This document shows positions 25,201-34,200 of a stretch of DNA of 64,000 nucleotides, piece after piece. Both the position numbers and the translations under genes were made by a program. Numbering within the stretch: position 1 is the first letter of the stretch; each line of letters starts with the position of its first letter. The DNA comes from Todiramphus chloris collaris (taxonomy: Eukaryota > Chordata > Aves > Coraciiformes > Alcedinidae), in NCBI GenBank assembly GCA_025345505.1, contig JANVCC010000219.1, forward strand, positions 1,321,869-1,385,868, read 5' to 3'. A model generated the notes under the pieces. The model saw only the letters and a program-made list of their open reading frames with translations. It ran no database searches and was not told the DNA's origin.

Positions 25201-28200
25201 GCTTGGTACAGCCGTGATGCAGAGGGTCTGGTGGGACAGGGATGGGCTGAAATGCCAGGAGGCTTCACGTTTGATACCCATCTTGGATCTCACAGTGCTT
25301 TTATTTCCTGCCCGTTCCTTACCTCTTGCGCTGTAACAGCTTTTGCTCTGTGTGACCAGCTCCCAAACAGAAACCAAACCCCAAGGCCCAGTGAGAGCTG
25401 GCACAACATGGGAGCGCGACCGTCACCTCGTTAATTAACGGAGGAGGGACTGGGGGAGTTGGGGGAGGGGGCAGGGTGCTTGCCTTGCCATGCTCTCGGC
25501 AAGCTGCGTGCTGCTGGCTGACCGCCACGAGCCCTTTGGGGCCGGGTGGCTGCCCTTCAGCTGCTGCTGCTTCTTCTCTGTGCAGTTTGGACGCGGACAT
25601 ATGGAAGAAATTTCTGTCTCGACCCGCGCTGCCTTTCATCCTGCGCCTGCTCCGAGGGCTGGCCACGCAGCACCCTGCCACGCAGGTGAGCAGACCAGCC
25701 TGCAAGCCAAGCAGGACGTGACCGGCTTGTTACCCTGCTTTTTCTGTCTGTAGATGAGCAGTTCTTTCTATGGGAGTTAATTCTCTGCTGGTTTTATTGG
25801 GCTTTGGAGAGATCCACCAGCATCAGGTATTGTCTTCCAGTCTGGAAAAGGCTGGAGGGTGGAGATGTTGACTTAACTATCTCATCCTGTGTGATGTGAG
25901 ATTTACACACCAATGTGAAGAGAAGGTGAATTGTGTTTTATTGGTAGGCTTCTTAGGACCTGGGTGTTGATTTAGGAATTCTCTCCCCTGTGAATAAAGA
26001 CTGAGGGAACTGGGGCTGATTAGTCTTGGGAGGAGAAGTCTGGGAGGGGATCTTAATGTCTATAAATATCTGCAGGGTGGGTGTCAAGTGGAAGGGGCCA
26101 GGCTCTTTTCTCTGTAGTGGCCAGCAACAGGACAAGGAACAATGGGGATAAACTTGAGTGTAGAACGTTCCACGTCAACATGAGGAGGAACTTTTTTTCT
26201 TTACTGTGTGCGTGACAGAGCCTGGCCCAGGCTGCCCAGAGAGGCTGTGGAGTCTCCTTCTCTGGAGCCTTTCCAGCCCCCCTGGCTCTGTTCCTGTGTG
26301 GGCTGCCCTGGGTGACCCTGCTCTGGCAGGGGGGCTGGACTCAATGATCTCCAGAGGTCCCTTCCAACCCCCACCCCTCTATGCTTTATCCAATGTCCAC
26401 TTCTGAGCTCTTAGTAATGGGCAGCGTAGAGGCAAATTACTCCAGTCCCATCTGCAGTTTTCAGGTCCAGTGTCCCCAACACAGGAGCATCAAAGACAAA
26501 AGTAAGACGCTTGAGAAAAGCTGCTGCAGTTCAGTGCCTCTGCTCGGCTGTCGCGGGTGGGTTAGAGGAACAGTTACTGTCTCCTGCACCTTTGTTCTGA
26601 AGAAAGTTTCAATCCCTCTTAGGTGCTGATTGGTACAGACTCCATTACCAACCTGCACAAACTGGAGCAGGTGTCCAGCGATGAAGGGATCGGGACCTTA
26701 GCGGAGAATCTTCTGGAGGCACTGAGGGAACATCCGGAGGTGAATAAGAAGATCGACGCCGCCCGCAAGGAGACGCGTGCGGAGAAGAAGCGCATGGCCA
26801 TGGCAATGAGACAGAAGGCTTTGGGCACCCTGGGGATGACGGTAATGTCTGTCTGCACGGATGGCAGACGAGCGAGCGAACGACCTTTTCTTTCTGTCTT
26901 GCTAAAACTGCCACACAAGGAACTGTGTAAAATGATTTATTGACAAATAGCGCGGAGCTCAGGCCCTGGTGCTGCTGGGAGAGTAAACAGGGTTGCCCAT
27001 AGCAGGCTGGGAAATGGGTTGGGCATTCCTGTGACAGGGCTGGGGATGCTGGTGGGCATCGTTCTCTTTTTAACCTGCTTGAGCTCTTCTCTCTCTTTCA
27101 GACGAACGAGAAGGGTCAGGTAGTGACCAAGACCGCGCTGCTTAAACAGATGGAGGACCTTATAGAAGAGCCAGGGCTGACGTGCTGCATCTGCCGCGAG
27201 GGGTACAAGTTTCAGGTGAAGTGAAGTTGCAAAGCTCCCTCACCAGCTGAGGGGACTTCCCAGCATCCTGCTGCACAAGGGTTGATGTGCTGGCTCTGGG
27301 AGAGTGGGAAATCATAGGTTTGGTTCTTGGGATCAGTAATTCCAGAGAGGGTTGGGAAGTGGGAGTGTGTTTCCAGTGAAAGCTGGGTGTTGCTCGCTGT
27401 AATTCTGAACTAGGGACTGGGAGAGATGAAATTCAGCGTGGTGTCAAAATACGGGAGCTGTTGGAGAAGGCAGTGGTCCTGAGTGTAGCTGTTGTGTCGT
27501 TGCAGCCAACGAAAGTCCTCGGAATTTACACCTTCACCAAGCGCGTTGCACTGGAGGAGTTTGAGAACAAGCCCCGAAAACAGCAGGGGTACAGCACAGT
27601 CTCTCACTTCAACATTGTCCACTACGACTGTCACCTGGCAGCCGTAAGGTACGTTCTGGTCACGAGCTGATGGCATTTTCCAAGGTGATTTGGGAGCACG
27701 ACGCTTGGCCTTGTAACTCAGGGTGGGTTTGCTTGTGAGTTGGGCACTTTGCAGCCTGGAGACAGCCAGGGGTTTCTCTGGCATGATCTGCTTTGGTGTG
27801 CCAAGCAGAGGTCGGACACGGACGCTGAGAAATAAAGTCCATAATTTAAAGCAGCAGCAGAATTGTTGATTTTTTGATGCTTTCTTAGACAAAAACTTGG
27901 TTGCTTCTCACTCGCCCGGGTGTGGTTTGCTTTCTCAATGCAGACTTGCTCGCGGCCGTGAAGAATGGGAAAGTGCAGCCCTGCAAAATGCCAACACCAA
28001 GTGTAATGGGCTCCTACCAGTCTGGGGACCTCATGTGCCAGAGTCTGCTTTCGCTACCTGCTTAGCACGGTGAGTAGAAAAAAAGCTGCTTCTTGAGCTG
28101 TTTTGCATTGGGATGGGTGAGTCAGTGAGTTACCACAGAGTCAAGCTGGCTTCAAACCACGGAATCAAAGATGATGGAAGCTAAATCTGAGTGAACCTGA

Positions 28201-31200
28201 GCTCTTTCAGATGCTCTCAACATCCTAACAAAGTTCAGGTGTCTGTTTGCTTCTCAGCTTCCTATAAATGAATAAATTCATCAGCTCTGTAGCCTCAGTC
28301 ACTCCTGAAGATGTGTGCAGTAACAATGTTGATTTTATAAAAGAAGCTTTATAAAAGAAACCTGCCAGCAGTGGATTCCAGTGTGTAGATCTCCAGACCT
28401 CTGCAGGAAGGTAGTGAGTTACTGTAGCCTGACCATTTACCCGGAGCAGATGGAGATGGTCCATCCTGCTGTCAATATTCCGGTCCACCTTGCACTGGGT
28501 TTGTCTTGTGCTAGAAATCGGGAATGGTAACATCTTTTAATGCCTTTCAGCCTTTTGAGGAGCTGTATTCCAAGCTCTGGACGTGAGAAAATAGTATTGA
28601 TGGGTGTGTGTATGTGTACAGGTGGAATTGGATTTGACAGAGTAAGCCAAGAGCCTCCCTTTGGGGAGGTCAATCAAAGGTGGCAGCGGCTGCATTTCCA
28701 TATCCTCTTCATTCTTTAAAGCTTTTCTGTGAGACGCTTGCTCAGGTTCTGAGCTGTGGAAGAAGAAACCGTATTAAAGTTTTGAAAGGGTTTTTAATCA
28801 CGGAAGAATGAGGCAAAGAGGGTGTTAAGCACCTCAGCCTTTTCCTTATCTTCCGTTACTGTGTTACCCCCTCATGCGATAAGGAGTGGAGCTTTTCCCT
28901 GACCCTCCTTTTGTTATTGATGCATTTATAAAAGCATTTTTTTATCCTTAACAGAGATGGCCAGATTAAATTCTAACCGAGCTTTTGCATCTCTAATTCT
29001 CTTCCTACATGACCCTATCATATCCTTGAATGCTTTCTGATTCACTTTTTCCAAAGTTGATACGCTCTTTTTTTTATTCCTGAGCTCCTGCCAAATCTCC
29101 CTGCTCACCATCCTGGTCTCTGCCCCAACAACTGATTTTCCAGCACACAGGGACAGCCTGCTCCTGAGCCTTCAGAACTTCCTAGGCCCCTTTGTTTTTG
29201 AGGGCTGCTTCCCAAGGCACTCTCAGAACCAGCGTCCTGAATAGCCCAGAGTCAGCCCTCTGAAGGTCCAAGGTGGGGGTTTCAGCGACCCCCCTCCTCA
29301 CTTCCCCCAGAACTGAAAACTTGATCATTTCATGATTGCCGTTCCCCAGTCAACCTCCAACAGTGACTTCTCCAGCAAGTCCCTCTCTGTTCACAAGCAG
29401 TAGGTCAAGGAGGGCACCTTCCCTTACCAACTGCACCAAGAAGTTCTCTCCCACACACTCCAGGAACCTCCTGGGCTGTTCTCTCTCTGCTGTATTGTAC
29501 TTCCAACAGCCGTCTGGGAGGTCAAGAGAACAAGGGGTAGCGACCTTGAAACCTCTCCTACCTGCTTATAAAATATTTCATCTGTGAAGTTTAATGCAGT
29601 AACTCTCAGTGCTGTTTTGCAGACACAACACGTACCTCCAGGAGTGCACAGGGCAGAGGGAACCCACCTACCAGCTCAACGTCCACGACATTAAACTGCT
29701 GTTTCTCCGGTTTGCGATGGAGCAATCCTTCAGCGTTGACACTGGAGGAGGAGGAAGGGAGAGCAACATACACCTCATTCCATACATAATCCACACGGTG
29801 CTCTACGTCCTCAACACGTCAGTACCTTTCTCTTAGCAACCACCTCTCGAAGTCTCCGAAAGGTCTAGAAGGGCTGAAGTCTGAGCTTTGTTTGATGTGT
29901 GGGGCAAGAGTGGTGGGAAATCGAAGTTTTAGGAGGAACTAAATTGCACGTTTTAGGCAGACTCTTGCAGGTTTATGTTGTTTGGAGTGGAGTGTTGCTG
30001 CCTGAACATGCAGGATAACAGGGAACCTATTGAGTAAAAGCAATTGGGAATTAGCTTCTCTTTCCAATCTAGATGTAATTATTACCTCTGGGGTGAGCAA
30101 CAGGGTTATTAGATGAAAGAAATGCTGCCAGCTTCATTTTCCCTGGAACAGACAGAAGAGAGAGACGCTATGATGAAGTAATTGTTGTTGGTTGAAAACT
30201 TAACCCTGATATCGTTTTATCCAATATTAAAATACCACAAACCATTTGTTTCCAGTTTTGACCTCCTGGAATTCTCCTGTAGTGTTCAGGTCCATCAGAT
30301 TTTTCCTGACATTTTAAAGATATTTTTCTTCCTTTCTTCTCCCCCCCCCCCCCAATAAACAGCAGCTTAGGAACAGCTCTGCTGAAACATTTCAGTCAGA
30401 TCTTAGTTATGCAAAGCGTAGTAAGATAAGGGTGTGCTTTGGCTGGACACTGTGTCCAGCTCTACAAATCTATAGGCACCTAAATGCTTAGGAATGCACG
30501 AGCTGGTTCTGACTCTATAGTACCCCATGGGACGACATAATAATGCCTTTTATTTGTGTAGGTAGGTACTAGAAAGTAAAACTAATGAAATAAGGAGGTA
30601 ACTGTTAAAATTCACACCCTCTTCAAGCCAAGGTCACTCCAAACGCAGCGCAGGGAAATCTCACTTTCCTGCCTGGAACTAATCAACATTTTGGCTCTAA
30701 TACAATTTGTCTATTGTTTTTAATATCTATCTCCAAATCCCTGTGCCATTGTTTTCTGAATCCCTTGGGAGACAAATAAATGAAGTATTCTTTTCATCTC
30801 GTTAGTCTGCTTGCTGGCACCAGAAAGCCCCGGACCCGCTGTGCGGCTCTTGTATAAAATGCATTATGTAGTTTCCAGACACTATGTTTGGGTTTTTTCT
30901 AAAGCCATGTCGATATTAAAGGGAGGAAATGAAGAGCTACTGGTTGGCAACTGGCTGTGTCATGTAGCAAGTGGAAAGGTCCCAGGACACTGGCACCAGC
31001 CACAGCTTTATCTGTTAGGACGCTGCTTTATAGCTTCCTGATGGGGACAGGGTATCTAAGTTAAAGATCAAGGGACCTGCCTGGCTGGCAGCCTCTCCCT
31101 GAGGAAGCTGAGCAGTAGGCTGTGGTAAAAGTGTGATACATCCTCACAGAGTCTGCTATGACAGGGTTTGGATGGTCAGCTCTAAGGTGGCAGGACTTCT

Positions 31201-34200
31201 GAAGGGCCTGGAGCTCAAGGAATGGAGAAAAAAATATATGTCTTTAAGCTTATAGATTAAAAAAAAAACCCCTTATTTTGGTTTTGAAATTGTCCCATGT
31301 CCTCTTAGTGCTGCTGCTTTTGCTGTGGATGAAGAGTATCAACTGATTCTGAGGTCTGGCTGCAGGAGCTGCAGTCGCGTGCTTGGTCTCAGATGGGAGA
31401 CAGCACAACCTGAGCACGGGGACTCCCTGGCCTGACTCTGCTTTCTCTCTTAAAGCCCAGGAAAACGAGCTCTCAGCAGGATTGCCCTGTTGGGGCAGTG
31501 CCTTCTGCCTTGCAAACCTCTCTGGTACCATGCTCAGCTCCAAGGAAAGGTGGCTGTGCCAGGCTTGTGTGTTTCACTGGGAGCAGAGCCTCAGCCAGAG
31601 GGGGAATGTGGGGAAAACCCACCAGTGCCAGACTGGGAAGCAGCAAAATAAGATGGAAAAACCAGAGCAGCTGCTGACGCTTTTCTTGTGTTTCAGAACA
31701 CGAGCGACCTCGAGGGAGGAGAAAAACCTCCAGAGCTTCATGGAGCACCCCAGAGAGAAGTGGGTGGAGAGTGCCTACGAGGTGGACGGGCCCCATTACT
31801 ACACCGTGCTGGCCCTGCACATCTCACCCCCTGAGAAGTGGAAAGCCATGAGAGTGGAGATCCTCAAGAGGCTCCTGGTCACCTCCCACGCACGGGTTGT
31901 GTCACCAGGGGGAGCCAGCAGGTCAGTCGCCACCCCACTGCCACCTTACTGGTGCTGGCACTGGAGTCCCACCAGAGCTAAGGAGAGGAGCCAGCTTATG
32001 TGAGAAGAGAATTAACCCTTGCCGAGCTGTGAGCAGCAGCATTCAATTCCGGGTGGGTTTTGACACAGGTCAATCAACTGATCTGTGGAAATGCTGAGGG
32101 TAGAGCTAAAGTAGGAGAATAGTAAGATGCTATTTCCCCCTCACACCTCAAGCTGAATGCTGCAGTGTTCAGTGAAGAGTGTGGCTTTTCAGAGCTGCTA
32201 GTGTGCTCTCCGCTCTTTCTGTGCTCTTTTGATCCAGTGCACCAGCTTCCTTAAATAGAAAAATAGAAATAGAAATCAAATGCCATTGCTTTTAAAAAAG
32301 GAGGAGAGAAAAAGAAATCAATAGCAGCTGTCAAGCACTTGAGGTACCAGAATAAGTGGCTGTGGCTGTGCCTGCCTGACAAAAGCACATCTTTCCAGAG
32401 AAGGAAGGGGAGTTTCTTTCTGAAAAGATGATTTTAAATAGCTGTCATAATTAGGAATCAATTCATTATTATTCTAAGTCACCTTAAAGGGCGTTCTTAC
32501 TCTGATGACATTAATGATGTGTTTGATGAAGTCATTCCATTGTAGTAACGCACCACGCGGCACGCATCAATGCTCTTAGAGGCATCAGGAGCAAAGCAGC
32601 CCTTAAAGGGGCTCCTTTATTGATTTCTGGGCTCGCTTCTCCTGTTCAAGCTCAGCCTGGTCGGGTTCATGTCTCTGGTTTCCACCACCCTGCCCTGAGT
32701 TCTGGGAAAGGAGGTTGAACCTTACAGGAGATCCTCTCCTGGGGGGCTGTTTGCTCCGACACACGGGCGTGCGGCTTCTCGTGTGGCCTGCAAAGGAGAC
32801 TGGTAAAGCAAAGCCCCCCCCGGGTGGGTTTGCTCTGGGTGTTTGGTGGGTTTTAAACCCCTCAGTAAATGGTCCTTTCTTTTTTTGCCAACTTATCTCT
32901 ATATATGTATGTAATAAAAGCCTCTTGAAATGGCCGTAGTGAGAAACTTCCAGCTAAACCTTCCAATCTCTGGGAATTTCAGGGGAAAACGTTCAGAAAT
33001 AGTTCTGAGGAATTATGTCAAGGTTTATTCAAGGGCTTCCTTTAATCCCTGCTCACTAAGAGAGCACAAAGCCTTCCACTAATAATACAGCTCAGAAATA
33101 GAAAGATGGCAATTCCCATTTCCAAGGTCTGTGCTTATTTATTCTCGTGGAAAATCAGGAAGAGGGCGAGGGACGACGAAAGGCTCTGCACAGAAAAGCC
33201 AGAACCTTGAATTTGTAGGAGAAGGCACAGAGGAAACCAGTGTCTGCAACACCAAAGATGAGTTGGCACTTTGTGTTAGGTGCTGGACTGGGGGCTTATC
33301 TGGGAGCCCCACCATCAGAGCACAGACACTGGGATGGGCTGAGGGTTAGAGACGAGCAGGGACTCGCTGCTGCCACAGTGTAGGGGCTAAAACCCATCTG
33401 CATTTTAGAAATGCTTTGTATTCAAACTCAGGGATGAATCACAGAATGGTGGGGGCTGGAAGGGACCTCTGGAGATCACAGAGTCTAACCCCCCTGCCAG
33501 AGCAGGGGCACCCAGGGCAGCCCACACAGGAACAGTTCCAGGCGGGGCTGGAAAGGCTTCAGAGAAGGAGACTCCACAGCCTCTCTGGGCAGCCTGGGCC
33601 AGGCTCTGGCACTCTCATGGTGAAGAAGTTTCTCCTCCTGTTGAGGTGGAACTCCCTGTGTTCCAGTTTGTGACCACTGCCTCTTGTCCTACCCCAGGGC
33701 ACCACTGCCAAGAGCCTGGCCCCTTCTGCCTGACCCCCACCCTGCAGATCTCTGTAACCATTCATCAGATCCCCTCTCAGGCTTCTCTTCTCCAGAAATT
33801 AAATTGCCAGAATGGTTGGGAGTTCTGGGTTTGTTCTTTTTGGAGTAAATACAGTTTACAAATTCCAAAGAAGTGAATCGAGTGGCTGATTTACCTGCTG
33901 CTTGTTACTGAACCAAGAATTCTGGCTAGAAAAATCCTGTCACCACCTTTCAGCACCTGGAGCCTGGGAAGAAAACATCCTTTGGATATTTTTCTTTTCC
34001 CCCCCTTTGTCTCCTTTCTAAAATATTGATGAGAGAAGCCAGGCTGTCCAAGTGTTAATATCCAACTTTCTGCTGGCAGCCCAGGCATAGCTGATGAGCC
34101 TGAACCAGCTTAGGTTAATGACAACGCGGCAGCTATTATATGAAGTAGCTGTTCCAGAAGGTAACTACCAGACTTAACCCACAAGGGCCTTTTAGTTTTC

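Noticed and set aside
31383-32003. 206-codon + strand frame around UBR4 exon w38
   Set aside because: Only 31697-31921 matches UBR4, with good splice sites and phase. The extensions are intron read-through.
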